A stretch of 64,000 nucleotides of DNA, from the NCBI GenBank assembly GCA_963743705.1, contig CAVUQS010000001.1, positions 124,001 through 188,000 on the forward strand. The letters run 5' to 3'. A program made the translations under genes and the position numbers. Shown here in pieces: positions 16,229-25,151 of this stretch. The notes below the pieces were generated by a model, which was not told the origin of the DNA, did not search any database, and worked only from the letters and a program-made list of their open reading frames with translations. Origin of the DNA: PALSA-243 sp963743705. GTDB taxonomy: Bacteria > Acidobacteriota > Terriglobia > Bryobacterales > Bryobacteraceae. How positions within the stretch are numbered: position 1 is the first letter of the stretch; each line of letters starts with the position of its first letter.

Positions 16229-16693
16229 ATGAAGCTACTGATTGCCATCTGTTTTTCCGCGGCGCTCGCCGCCGCGCCGCAGGATTCCCAGCAGGCCGCC
16301 AAACCCGCGGCGAAGACCGCGAAAACTACTAAGACGGAAGCGCCAGAGAAGCCGCTGACGGCGATTCCGGCGAACGCCGTGCAAATCGAGCAGGGCGCCT
16401 ACCGGTGGACCGACGTCAAGGGCAAGAAGTGGATTCTCTTCGAGACGCCGTTCGGCATCGCGCGGAAAGAAGACACGGGCGAGCCGCTGCGCCACAAGCT
16501 GCAGGAAGATCACGGCATGGAAGGCGTGAAGATCACCGAAGACGGCGACAAGGTGAAGTTCGAGCGGCCGGGGCCGTTCGGCGTATATAAGTGGACGAAG
16601 AAGAAGACCGATCTGGATGCGGCGGAGAAGGCCGAATGGGAGCGCCAAAAAGAGAAATCCGCGGACGCCGCCTCCAAGAGCGGAGCTAAATAG
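16229..16693 (+). CDS. Exported Lys-rich protein of unknown function within the secretion operon
   Basis: A 154-residue protein with a signal peptide (residues about 1-15, SAALAAAP), a Lys/Ala-rich linker and a compact middle (QIEQGAYRWTDVKGKKWILF, FERPGPFGVYKWTKKK). No named family was recognised. It sits 44 bases after the gspC-like gene and 5 bases before the secretin gene. It may be a periplasmic secreton accessory (for example a pilotin substitute); this is inferred from position only. Confidence 0.65.
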   Translation: MKLLIAICFSAALAAAPQDSQQAAKPAAKTAKTTKTEAPEKPLTAIPANAVQIEQGAYRWTDVKGKKWILFETPFGIARKEDTGEPLRHKLQEDHGMEGVKITEDGDKVKFERPGPFGVYKWTKKKTDLDAAEKAEWERQKEKSADAASKSGAK

Positions 16694-16698
16694 GACCG

Positions 16699-18174
16699 AT
16701 GAGCATGATGCGCCACTTGATCACTCGTTCGATTGCGTTCTCACTGGCCCTATGCGTGGCCGCATCGGCTCAACAGACGCCGCCGCAGACCCCGCCGCAA
16801 AATCCGCCGCAAACCCGGCCTCCCCAGCAGCAGCAACCACAGCAACAACCGCAGCCGCAGATTCTCCAGAATCCGCTGGGCGTGGCGCCTTCGGTGCCTT
16901 ACGAACTTACGCCGCAATACCAACAGGACCAGGCGCGGAAGCAGCAGGAGCAGGGGCAGCAACCAGGGCAACAGCCACCAGCGCAGCCGGGACAGCCACC
17001 GGCAACGCAGCCGGTGCAGAACGGACAGCCGATCACGGGCCGGCTGAGCGACACCGATTCGTTTTCGATGGACAACGTTTCCCTGGTGGAGATGGTCGAT
17101 CTGCTGGCGAAGCGGTTGAAGATCAACTATATTCGCGATCCCAAGGTAGCGGGCGCGGTCACGATCCACACATACGGCCAGATGACAGGACAGGTGGACC
17201 TGATGGCGCTTCTGCAGACGATTCTGCGCGTGAATGGCGCGGCGATCGTGCAGGTGGGCAACCTTTATCACGTCGTGCCGATCAACTCGGTGTCGAACCT
17301 GCCGACCGATCCGATCAGCAACGCCGACCCGAAGACGCTGCCCGACGACGAGCGCATGGTGCTCAACCTGATTTTCCTGAAATATACAACGGCCGGCGAT
17401 ATGGAGAAGCTACTCGATCCGTTTTTCGGGGAGGGCGCGCGCCACTCGACTTATGAGCCGGCGAACCTGCTGATCCTCGAAGACAACAGCCGCAGCATGA
17501 AGCGCGTGATGGAACTGGTGGGGATGTTCGACAGCGATACGTTCGCGGGCCAGCGCGTGAAACTGTTCGACGTGACCAATAGCAAACCGAGCGATCTGGT
17601 GAAAGACCTGGACTCCGTCTTCCGGGCCTATGCGTTTTCGGAAAAGAGCTCGGCCGTCCACTTCATTGGGCTCGACCACATCAACCTCATCATCGCCGTC
17701 GCGCCCAACCCGGGCATCTTCGCGAAGGTGAAGGAATGGATCGAAAAGCTCGACATCCCGGTGAAAGTGTCGGCAGGCGGAACACAAATGTGGACCACCC
17801 GCATGAGATATCAACGCGCGGAAGTAGTGGCGGCGGCGATCATGGCGCTTTATAGCGGCAACCCTACAGCGCTGATCAATATGGCGAACAGCATGAATAA
17901 CAGCATGATGCAGGCCGGCATGGGCTTCATGGGTTCGAGCGCGGGTATGGGCGGCGGCGGAATGGCGGTGGCTATGGTGGTGGCGGCTACGGCGGAGGCT
18001 TCGGTGGGGGTGGCGGTTACGGCGGCGGGTACGGCGGGGGCGGGTATGGCGCGGGCGCGAACGGCTTCGGCGCGAACGGGGGCTATACGCCGGTGCAGAG
18101 TTCGCCTGTGGGAGTGGCGTTATCGCCTAACGGCACGCCCCAGGGTGGCGCAGGACAGACCGGGTCTTATCTGA
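16699..18174 (+). CDS. gspD: Secretin GspD, N-terminal part (frameshifted near 17961)
   Basis: The start is ATG 16699, but ATG 16705 fits the AGGA at 16692-16695 better. Signal peptide (SLALCVAASA), a Gln/Pro-rich stretch to about residue 110, then N0 (FSMDNVSLVEMVDLLAKRL), N1 (NLIFLKYTTAGDMEKLLDPF), N2 (VKLFDVTNSKPSDLVKDLDS) and the start of N3 (WTTRMRYQRAEVVAAAIMAL). True coding ends at about 17961 in a Gly-rich stretch. After that this frame reads an Ala/Val/Arg-rich out-of-frame tail to 18174, while the continuation of the secretin is one base back and runs to 19160. One base appears to be missing or the ribosome must slip by -1. Joined, the two parts make a normal secretin of about 820 residues. 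Confidence 0.8.
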   Translation: MSMMRHLITRSIAFSLALCVAASAQQTPPQTPPQNPPQTRPPQQQQPQQQPQPQILQNPLGVAPSVPYELTPQYQQDQARKQQEQGQQPGQQPPAQPGQPPATQPVQNGQPITGRLSDTDSFSMDNVSLVEMVDLLAKRLKINYIRDPKVAGAVTIHTYGQMTGQVDLMALLQTILRVNGAAIVQVGNLYHVVPINSVSNLPTDPISNADPKTLPDDERMVLNLIFLKYTTAGDMEKLLDPFFGEGARHSTYEPANLLILEDNSRSMKRVMELVGMFDSDTFAGQRVKLFDVTNSKPSDLVKDLDSVFRAYAFSEKSSAVHFIGLDHINLIIAVAPNPGIFAKVKEWIEKLDIPVKVSAGGTQMWTTRMRYQRAEVVAAAIMALYSGNPTALINMANSMNNSMMQAGMGFMGSSAGMGGGGMAVAMVVAATAEASVGVAVTAAGTAGAGMARARTASARTGAIRRCRVRLWEWRYRLTARPRVAQDRPGLI

Positions 18175-19160
18175 CCCAAGGCGGCCAGCTTCCGCCCAAC
18201 ACACCCTTCGTGATTCCGAATCCCTTCGACAACACGGTGATGGTGCGCGGAACGGCGCAGGATATCGAGCAGATCAAGACGCTGATCGTCCAACTGGATG
18301 TGCCGCCGCGCCAGGTGCTGATCGACGCCAAGATCTACGAAGTGGATCTCACCGACGAGTTCGCCGAAGGCGTGGAAAGCTACTTTCAGAAGATCAACTC
18401 GAGCGCCGCGACCAGCGTTGGCGGCAACACCAATGCCGGGCAAACCGGCGGCATCACAGGATTACCGGCTTCGACAGCGCTGACGGCGGCCGGCGGACCG
18501 GGCGGTATCGCCCTGACCGTGGGCGCACTGGTGCTGCATAGCAACGAATTGATCGGGGTGCTGAACGCGGCTGAGCAAAGAGGGAAATCGCGCGTGATTT
18601 CGGCCCCGAGCATCATCGCCACAGACAGCGTTCCGGCGACGATGAACGTGGGAACGCAGGTGCCGACGCTTTCCTCGCAGGCGGTTATCCCGGGCGTCCA
18701 ATCGGGCGGCAATTCGGTCTTCACCAACACGGTGAGCAATCAGGGCTCGGGCGTGACGTTGAACATCATGGCGCACGTGAACTCGAGCGGCATCGTGACG
18801 ATGGTGATCAACCAGCAGGTGAGCGCGCCAATCGCGCCGGCCGCTTCGTCGGCTATTCAATCGCCTTCTTTTTCGAACCGTTCGGTGAGCACGCAAGTCA
18901 CGGTGAACGACGGCGACATGATCGCCATCGGCGGCGCGATTCTGGAACAGCACACGGACAGCTCATCGGGTATCCCGGGGCTGCACCGCGTTCCCCTCGT
19001 CGGGTGGCTCTTCGGCGCCAAGAATACGACCACCGCGCGCACGGAGTTGATCATCTTCCTGACGCCGCGCGTGATCTACGACACCAACCAAATCACCGAG
19101 GCGACGGAGGAGATCAAGGCTAATTTGAAGCGGGTGAGCAAGCTGATCAAGGATCAGTAG
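18093..19160 (+). CDS. gspD: Secretin GspD, C-terminal part
   Basis: The longest reading with its own start (GTG 18093) gives 355 residues, but the frame is open back to about 17943 through a Gly/Tyr-rich stretch (YGGGGYGGGFGGG) that continues the N-terminal part. It holds the end of N3 (NPFDNTVMVRGTAQDIEQI), then the secretin pore domain (GKSRVISAPSIIATDS, VTLNIMAHVNSSGIVTMVI) and the secretin signature GIPGLHRVPLVGWLFGAK near the C-terminus. This forms the outer-membrane channel of the secreton. Alone it would lack a signal peptide, so it needs joining to the upstream part to work. Confidence 0.8.
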   Translation: MQSSPVGVALSPNGTPQGGAGQTGSYLTQGGQLPPNTPFVIPNPFDNTVMVRGTAQDIEQIKTLIVQLDVPPRQVLIDAKIYEVDLTDEFAEGVESYFQKINSSAATSVGGNTNAGQTGGITGLPASTALTAAGGPGGIALTVGALVLHSNELIGVLNAAEQRGKSRVISAPSIIATDSVPATMNVGTQVPTLSSQAVIPGVQSGGNSVFTNTVSNQGSGVTLNIMAHVNSSGIVTMVINQQVSAPIAPAASSAIQSPSFSNRSVSTQVTVNDGDMIAIGGAILEQHTDSSSGIPGLHRVPLVGWLFGAKNTTTARTELIIFLTPRVIYDTNQITEATEEIKANLKRVSKLIKDQ

Positions 19161-19232
19161 CGCTCGAGGGCTTGTTTCGACGCCGAGACGCTGAGAAAAA
19201 CCGCTGGGGAAACCACGCTATGCTTTCAGAGC

Positions 19233-20003
19233 ATGGGAGGCATGATGCGCGGGAAGGTTTTTGTGGGCGTGGTTGCGGCGGCTCTGCTGACGACCACGGC
19301 GGTGGCACAGATTCCGCTGGAATTTTGGAGCCCGGTCGCTACTTTTTCGATTCTCGGGTATGACCCGGCGACGGGTGAAATTGGAGCGGCGGTGCAGTCG
19401 CGCGTGTTCTCGGTAGGGAACGGCGTGCTGTGGGGCGAGGCCGGCGTGGGTGTGGCGGCGACACAGGCGGTGGTGGATGTCAGCTACGGGCCGCAGGCGA
19501 TCTCGCTGTTGAAGTTGGGCTACGCGCCGGACAAGATCATCAAATTCATCTGGGATGCCGATCCGGACCCCGATCCTGCGCGCTGGAGCAAAGAGGGGCG
19601 GCAGTTCGCGGTGATGAATGCCAAGGGTGAATACGCCGCGTACACCGGGCCGAAGGCGACGCCGTGGGCGGGCAATAAAGGCGGCAAGTTTTGCACCGCG
19701 CAGGGGAATATTCTGGCGGGCGAGGGCGTGGTGAATGGAATGGTGGAAGGCTTTGAAAACACCACCGGACACCTTTCGCTGCGGCTGCTGGCGGCGCTCG
19801 ACGGCGGGCAGAAGGCGGGCGGCGACAAGCGCGGAATGCAGTCGGCAGCGATTCTGATCGTCAAGAAGGATGGCGGCGTGTGGGTGCACAACGACGTTGT
19901 GATGCGGCTGCAGGTCGACGATAATCCGGAGCCGATCAAGGAACTGCGGCGGCTGGTGGAAAAGGCCGTGCAACAGTTCCATCTGGGCGCGTCGCGGCGC
20001 TGA
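19233..20003 (+). CDS. Exported DUF1028 protein (Ntn-hydrolase-like fold)
   Basis: A 256-residue protein with signal peptide (residues about 1-25, LLTTTAVAQ). It has the DUF1028 pattern: TFSILGYDPATGEIGAAVQS, VGNGVLWGEAGVGVAATQ and GNKGGKFCTAQGNILAGEGV. DUF1028 proteins resemble Ntn hydrolases, but the substrate is unknown. The start is uncertain. ATG 19233 lies eight bases after a TATGCT box (19219-19224), a leaderless arrangement, whereas ATG 19242 or 19245 has GGGAGG at 19235-19240 as ribosome site and gives MMRGKVF as start. Confidence 0.85.
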   Translation: MGGMMRGKVFVGVVAAALLTTTAVAQIPLEFWSPVATFSILGYDPATGEIGAAVQSRVFSVGNGVLWGEAGVGVAATQAVVDVSYGPQAISLLKLGYAPDKIIKFIWDADPDPDPARWSKEGRQFAVMNAKGEYAAYTGPKATPWAGNKGGKFCTAQGNILAGEGVVNGMVEGFENTTGHLSLRLLAALDGGQKAGGDKRGMQSAAILIVKKDGGVWVHNDVVMRLQVDDNPEPIKELRRLVEKAVQQFHLGASRR

Positions 20004-20017
20004 TTATTTCGCGCTTT

Positions 20018-20986
20018 TTATTTGACCCAGGCCATGCCATCGGGGTTCTGGCCGGTGGCGATGCGGTCAACCAATGTCAGATTCTTGAGATCGATCACGG
20101 CGATGTTGTTGTCGCCGGTGACGGCGACGTAGGCGCGCGCGCCATCGGGCTGAATCAGGATGCCGGCGGGTTGGCTGCCGAGCTTGATGCGCTTGAGGTC
20201 CTTGAGCGTGGCGCGGTCGAGGACGAGCAATTCGCCGGCATCGAGATCGGAAATGAGCGCGAGGCGTCCGTCGGGCGTGAAGCGCAGGCGGTTGGAACGC
20301 TTGGTCTGCACGTTGAACGTGTGGGTGACGCGCTTCGAGAAGATATCGATGATCGACACCGAGCCATCGCGCGAACCGGCGGCCCAGAGCTGCTTCCCAT
20401 CGGGTGTGACGTCGAAGCCTTCGGGGCCTTTGCCGACTTCGATGGACGTTACCGTCCAGTTGGCGGCGCCGGTGCGATCGATGATGCTGATGGTGTTACC
20501 GGCAATGTTGGCGGTGTACATTTCCGTGCCATCTTTGTTGACCTCGATCATGTGCGTTTGATCCTGACCGGTGCCGAGCAGCCAATCGATTTGATTGGTG
20601 GCGGGGTCATAGCGGCCGATGATCTTGTTCACTTCGCAGGTGAAGTAGAGTTTGCCATCGAAGACGGCAAGCCCGTGAGGGCGGCGTAACGTGCCGAGAT
20701 CGACGCGATGGATTTCCTTCTGCGTGACGAGATCGATGACGGAAATGGTGCTGCCGGGCGTCGTGCTGCCGTAGTTGCTGACGAAGGCGAGTTTGCCATC
20801 CGGCGTGGCGGCGGTCTCGTGCGGGCTTTCGCCCACGCGCACCTTGGCGACGATCTGCTTGGTAGCGGGGTTCACGATGGCGAGCGTGCCCTCCTTATTG
20901 AGGGCGAGCAGCGCGGGCGAGGGCATTTCGGCAGCGGCCAGCGCGGCGGCGGCGAGTGAAATCAATAAGAGGACGCGAAAGCTCAT
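20018..20986 (-). CDS. Exported YncE-like beta-propeller protein
   Basis: A 322-residue protein with signal peptide (residues about 1-19, LISLAAAALAAA). About seven blade-like repeats follow, with recurring motifs such as VSNYGSTTPGSTISVIDL, TANIAGNTISIIDR and AAGSRDGSVSIIDI. This is the YVTN/cytochrome-cd1-like propeller pattern of YncE proteins. These are usually periplasmic or secreted and bind partners or ligands; no catalytic residues can be named. It is convergent with the DUF1028 gene and divergent from the galactokinase gene. Confidence 0.82.
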   Translation of the reverse strand: MSFRVLLLISLAAAALAAAEMPSPALLALNKEGTLAIVNPATKQIVAKVRVGESPHETAATPDGKLAFVSNYGSTTPGSTISVIDLVTQKEIHRVDLGTLRRPHGLAVFDGKLYFTCEVNKIIGRYDPATNQIDWLLGTGQDQTHMIEVNKDGTEMYTANIAGNTISIIDRTGAANWTVTSIEVGKGPEGFDVTPDGKQLWAAGSRDGSVSIIDIFSKRVTHTFNVQTKRSNRLRFTPDGRLALISDLDAGELLVLDRATLKDLKRIKLGSQPAGILIQPDGARAYVAVTGDNNIAVIDLKNLTLVDRIATGQNPDGMAWVK

Positions 20987-21015
20987 AGTGGTATCGTGAT
21001 CGGGAGCGAGCCGAA

Positions 21016-21984
21016 ATGCAAGAGCGGGTTTGGGCGCCGGGGCGGGTCAATCTGATCGGCGAGCATATCGATTATCACGGTCTGCCGGTGTTGCCCATGG
21101 CGCTGAAGCAGCGCGTGGAAGTGAAGTTTGAGCCGCGCGAGGACCGGCGCATTCGCGCGATGAGCGAACCGGCGTATGGCGTGCGCGAGTTCGAATGGCG
21201 TGAAGATCTGGAACGCGTGAAGGCGGGCGATTGGGAAAATTACCTGCGCGCGGCGGCGCGGGCGGTGGAGCGCAAGTGGGGCGTGGGGCGCGGCATCGAC
21301 GCAACCGTGACATCGAACCTGCCGGCGGCGGCGGGGCTTTCCTCTTCGACGGCGCTACTGGTGGCATTCACGCTGGCGCTGCTGCGCGCGAACGAATGGC
21401 GCGCGACGTTCGAGGAATTGATGGAGATTCTGCCGGACGGCGAGCAGTTCGTGGGGACGCGCGGGGGCGGGATGGATCACGCGGCCGCACTGGCTTCGCG
21501 GGCAGGGCACGCGTCTCTGGTGAGTTTTCATCCAGCGGCGGTGCGGCATGTGCCGGTTCAGCGCGACTGGGCCTTTCTGGTGGTGGATAGCGGGGTACGC
21601 GCGGAAAAATCCGGCGCGGCGCGCGAGAGGTATAACGCGGTGCGGAGTTCGCCGGGCGCGGCGGCGCATGTAGCGAGTGAATCGGCGCGGGTGAGTGCGG
21701 CGGTGGCGGCGATGGAAGCGGGGGACGCGGCGGCCTTCGGCCGCTTGTTGTTGGAATCGCACGCGAGCTTGCGCGATGGGTTGGGCGTGAGCCATACGGA
21801 GTTGGATCGCGCGGTGGAGTGCGCGACAGAAGCGGGGGCGCTGGGGGCACGGTTGACGGGTGCGGGGTTCGGCGGGAGCGTGGTGGCGTTGTGCCGGCGG
21901 GCAGATGCGGGGCGGGTGGCGGGAGTGTTGCAGGGGCGGTGGAAGACGTTTGAGGCGGAAGCGGGGGATGGCGGGTTAACGTAA
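21016..21984 (+). CDS. galK: Galactokinase-like GHMP sugar kinase
   Basis: A 322-residue cytoplasmic kinase. The sugar-kinase signature is at residues 9-20 (GRVNLIGEHIDY). The GHMP ATP-binding motif is PAAAGLSSSTAL near residue 100. The putative catalytic Asp is in GGGMDHAAAL, and motif 3 is LTGAGFGGSVVAL near residue 275. It is shorter than E. coli GalK (about 380), with the losses in loops. It could phosphorylate galactose, N-acetylgalactosamine or a related sugar; the next genes (symporter, GH109-like) make an amino-sugar plausible. GGAG lies 10 bases upstream of the ATG. A REP-like copy follows the stop. Confidence 0.85.
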   Translation: MQERVWAPGRVNLIGEHIDYHGLPVLPMALKQRVEVKFEPREDRRIRAMSEPAYGVREFEWREDLERVKAGDWENYLRAAARAVERKWGVGRGIDATVTSNLPAAAGLSSSTALLVAFTLALLRANEWRATFEELMEILPDGEQFVGTRGGGMDHAAALASRAGHASLVSFHPAAVRHVPVQRDWAFLVVDSGVRAEKSGAARERYNAVRSSPGAAAHVASESARVSAAVAAMEAGDAAAFGRLLLESHASLRDGLGVSHTELDRAVECATEAGALGARLTGAGFGGSVVALCRRADAGRVAGVLQGRWKTFEAEAGDGGLT

Positions 21985-21995
21985 ATGATCGGCGC

Positions 21996-22023
21996 GCGCA
22001 GGCCGGGAGGCCTGCGCCACTAA
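21996..22023. repeat. REP-like palindrome, copy C
   Basis: A consensus copy (core GCAGGCCGGGAGGCCTGC, then GCCACTAA) 12 bases after the galactokinase stop and 10 bases before the symporter start. Its last bases adjoin AAGAGG (22022-22027), the likely ribosome site of the symporter gene. Confidence 0.8.
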
Positions 22024-22033
22024 GAGGTTAAAC

Positions 22034-23827
22034 ATGCAGCTTCATACGATCGATTGGGTTATCGCCCTGATTTGCGTCGTTATCTGCTTTGCGCCGGCGC
22101 TATTTGTGGCCAAGCGCTCGGGCAAAAGCACCACTGAGTTCTTTGCCTCGGGCCGTTCGGTGCCGTGGTGGCTGGCCGGGCTCTCGATGGTCGCGACGAC
22201 ATTTTCGAGCGATACGCCGAACCTCGTGGCGAACTTCGTGCGCACCGAAGGCGTGGCGGGGAACTGGCGCTGGTGGGCGTTCACGCTTACGGGCGTGTCT
22301 ACCGTGTTCTTCTATGCGCGGCTGTGGCGGCGCTCTGGCGTGCTGACGGATCTCGAATTCTACGAGCTGCGTTATTCGGGCAAGGCGGCGAGCGCGGTGC
22401 GCGGATTCCGCGCGATATATCTGGGGTTCTTTTTCAACTGCATCATCATGGCGACGGTGAACCTGGCGGCGGTCAAGATCGCGGCGGTGCTGTTCGGATT
22501 CGAGCGCTGGCAAACGCTGCTGGCGGTGGGGCTGCTCAACGTCGTTTTCGCGACCCATTCGGGGTTGTGGGGCGTGCTGGTGATCGACATGGTGCAGTTC
22601 TTCATCAAGATGACGGCGGTGATTGCGGCGGCGTATTTCGCGGTGGAACTGCCGGAGGTGGGCGGGCTGCACGGATTGGTCGATAAGCTTTCGAAAGTGC
22701 ACGGGCCGGGCGGCTTGAACTATCTGAGCATGCTGCCGGATTTCAAGAGTAATTGGGATCTCGCGGTGGCCGTCTTCATCCTGCCGATCACGGTGCAATG
22801 GTGGGCGGTCTGGTATCCGGGCGCGGAGCCGGGCGGCGGAAGCTACATTGCGCAGCGCATGCTGGCGTCGAAATCGGAAAAAGACGCGCTGGGCGGCACG
22901 CTATTTTTCAACCTGGCGCATTACATCCTGCGCCCGTGGCCGTGGATTCTGGTGGGGCTGGCGTCGATCATCGTGTATCCACAGCTTTCGGATATCCAAA
23001 CGGCGTTTCCGCATCTGGATCCGCGGCTACTGGGGCACGACATCGCTTTCCCGGCGATGCTGCGGTTTCTGCCGGTGGGATGGATCGGGCTCATGCTGGG
23101 CGGGTTGGTCGCGGCGAACTCTTCGACGATTTTGACGCACCTGAACTGGGGCGCGTCGTACCTGGTGCACGATTTCTACCGGCGCTTCATCAACACAACC
23201 GGCTCCGAGCATGACTATGTGACAGCGGGGCGCCTCGCGACGGTGATTCTGTTCGTGGCGTCGTCAGCGCTGGTGTTCGCGCTCGAAACGGCGGCAGACA
23301 GCTTCAACATCATCCTGCAAGTGGGCGCGGGTACAGGGCTGCTTTACCTGACGCGTTGGTTCTGGTGGCGGGTGACGGCATGGTGCGAGATTGTGGCCAT
23401 GGTGAGCTCGTTCGTGGTGTCGATGGTGCTGCTGTTGATGGCGAGAACCGGCGTGGGAATCGGCGCGGCGCCGGCGCTGGTGATCACGGTGATCGTGACG
23501 ACGATCTGTTGGGTGACGACGGCGTACGTGGGGCCGCAGACGGACCACGCCACGCTGATCGCGTTCTACCGGAAGGTGCACCCGTGCGGGCCGGGGTGGA
23601 AATCGATCCGCGCGGAGGCGGGCGTTCCGGCGGCGGAGGATACAGACGGCCAGCACTTCACACTTGCACTGATGGGCTGGTTCGCGGGGTGCATCACGAT
23701 TTGGGCCGGGCTTTTCATGGTGGGCAATTTTCTGTACGGTAGGATGGGTTACGCGTTCGGCCTGCTGGCGGTGCTGGCGGTGAGCGGGACGGTTCTGATT
23801 CGGGTGACTACCAGGCTTTGGAGATAA
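22034..23827 (+). CDS. Sodium:solute symporter (SSS family)
   Basis: A 597-residue inner-membrane protein with about 13-15 helices. SSS hallmarks: an N-terminal helix, FFASGRSVPWWLAGLSMVAT with the SSS 'G(R)S-PWW-GLS' element, WRRSGVLTDLEFYELRYSGK, and WWAVWYPGAEPGGGSYIAQR. These match the family branch that imports sugars or other organic solutes with Na+. It lies in a plus-strand run with a galactokinase upstream and a GH109-like oxidoreductase 16 bases downstream, so a sugar or amino-sugar substrate is likely but not shown. Confidence 0.9.
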   Translation: MQLHTIDWVIALICVVICFAPALFVAKRSGKSTTEFFASGRSVPWWLAGLSMVATTFSSDTPNLVANFVRTEGVAGNWRWWAFTLTGVSTVFFYARLWRRSGVLTDLEFYELRYSGKAASAVRGFRAIYLGFFFNCIIMATVNLAAVKIAAVLFGFERWQTLLAVGLLNVVFATHSGLWGVLVIDMVQFFIKMTAVIAAAYFAVELPEVGGLHGLVDKLSKVHGPGGLNYLSMLPDFKSNWDLAVAVFILPITVQWWAVWYPGAEPGGGSYIAQRMLASKSEKDALGGTLFFNLAHYILRPWPWILVGLASIIVYPQLSDIQTAFPHLDPRLLGHDIAFPAMLRFLPVGWIGLMLGGLVAANSSTILTHLNWGASYLVHDFYRRFINTTGSEHDYVTAGRLATVILFVASSALVFALETAADSFNIILQVGAGTGLLYLTRWFWWRVTAWCEIVAMVSSFVVSMVLLLMARTGVGIGAAPALVITVIVTTICWVTTAYVGPQTDHATLIAFYRKVHPCGPGWKSIRAEAGVPAAEDTDGQHFTLALMGWFAGCITIWAGLFMVGNFLYGRMGYAFGLLAVLAVSGTVLIRVTTRLWR

Positions 23828-23843
23828 GGGGCGGGGGTAATTG

Positions 23844-25151
23844 ATGGATAGTTCGCGGCGTGATTTGCTGAAGGCGGCATCGTTGACCTTGGCGGCCCGG
23901 ACAGCCGAAGCGGCTCCGCAGAAGAAAGCGGAGACGATGGCGGGCGTGCCGTTCCAGCGGACCGAGAAGGTGCGGATCGGGCTGATCGGCGTGGGCGGCC
24001 GCGGGAATTCGCTGATCGATAATTTTGCGCCCATCGATGGCGTGCAAATCACTGCGCTGTGCGACGTGGTGGCGGATAAGGTGGGGAAGGCGCAGGCGAA
24101 GATCGCGAAGCTGGGCAAGCAATCGAAGCCGCCGGCCGGATATTCGAACGGCGATCGCGCATTCGAGGAACTGACCTCGCGCGACGATATCGACCTGGTG
24201 CTGATCGCGACGCCGTGGCTGTGGCACGTGCCGATGGCGCTCTCGGCGATGAAGCACGGCAAGCACGTGGGCGTGGAAGTGCCTGCGGCGAAGACGATCG
24301 CGGATTGCTGGCAATTGGTGGATACATCCGAGGCCACGCGCCGGCATTGCATCCAGCTCGAAAACTGCTGCTACGGATACAACGAAATGCTGGTGTGGAA
24401 CATGGCCAAGGCCGGCATGTTCGGCGAGCTGACGCATGGGGCGTGCGCCTACAATCACGATCTGCGCAGCCTGCTGTTTTCGGACGAAGGCGAAGGGTTG
24501 TGGCGGCGCTTCGAACATTTCAACCGCAACGGCAATCTGTATCCGACGCACGGTCTGGGGCCGGTGGCGCATTACATGGATATCCAGCGCGGCGACCGCT
24601 TCGACTACATGGTGTCGATGAGTTCGCCGGTGGCGGGGCTGTACGCATGGCGCAAGGAGCACTTGAAGGCGGGCGATCCCAAGCTGAAAGAGACGTACAA
24701 GTGCGGCGATTTGAACGTGAGCCTGATCCACACCGCGAAGGGGCGCGTGATTCAGCTCGAGCACAATACGTCATCGCCGCAGCCTTACGACCGCATCAAT
24801 ATGATCGCGGGGACGAAGGGAATTTTCCGCGACTATCCGGCGCGCGTTTATCTGGACGGCGCGAAGCGCGAGGAATTCACGGGGATTGACGCGTATAAGA
24901 AGGAGTTCGAGCACAAGTATTGGACCGAGGTGGGCGTGAAAGCGCGGGAACTCGGCGGGCATGACGGCATGGATTTCGTGATGGCATACCGGTTGGTGAA
25001 GTGCATGCAGCAGGGGCTGCCGCCGGAAATCGACGTATACGACGCGGCGACGTGGAGCGCGCCGGGGCCGCTGAGCGAGGAATCGGTGGCGAAGGGCAGC
25101 ACGCCGGTGAAGTTTCCGGACTTCACGCGCGGTAGATGGGAGAAGGCGTGA
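23844..25151 (+). CDS. Gfo/Idh/MocA oxidoreductase, GH109-like (possible alpha-N-acetylgalactosaminidase)
   Basis: About 435 residues from the ATG at 23844. Twin-arginine signal SRRDLLKAASLTLAARTAEA at the N-terminus. Rossmann motif GLIGVGGRGNSLID near residues 49-62, then ALCDVVADK and ATPWLWHVPMAL. The Gfo/Idh/MocA dinucleotide-binding EVPAAKT and the later block NGNLYPTHGLGPVAHYMDI match GH109 enzymes, which use bound NAD+ to cleave alpha-N-acetylgalactosaminides. Export with prebound cofactor via Tat fits. A non-glycosidase oxidoreductase role cannot be excluded. The end overlaps the next gene by a GTGA. Confidence 0.85.
   Translation: MDSSRRDLLKAASLTLAARTAEAAPQKKAETMAGVPFQRTEKVRIGLIGVGGRGNSLIDNFAPIDGVQITALCDVVADKVGKAQAKIAKLGKQSKPPAGYSNGDRAFEELTSRDDIDLVLIATPWLWHVPMALSAMKHGKHVGVEVPAAKTIADCWQLVDTSEATRRHCIQLENCCYGYNEMLVWNMAKAGMFGELTHGACAYNHDLRSLLFSDEGEGLWRRFEHFNRNGNLYPTHGLGPVAHYMDIQRGDRFDYMVSMSSPVAGLYAWRKEHLKAGDPKLKETYKCGDLNVSLIHTAKGRVIQLEHNTSSPQPYDRINMIAGTKGIFRDYPARVYLDGAKREEFTGIDAYKKEFEHKYWTEVGVKARELGGHDGMDFVMAYRLVKCMQQGLPPEIDVYDAATWSAPGPLSEESVAKGSTPVKFPDFTRGRWEKA

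Noticed and set aside
17950..17970. Programmed -1 ribosomal frameshift in gspD
   Set aside because: The site GGC-GGC-GGA-ATG is not a good slippery heptamer and no stimulatory structure could be shown; a mutation or sequencing error is simpler. Kept only as an alternative.
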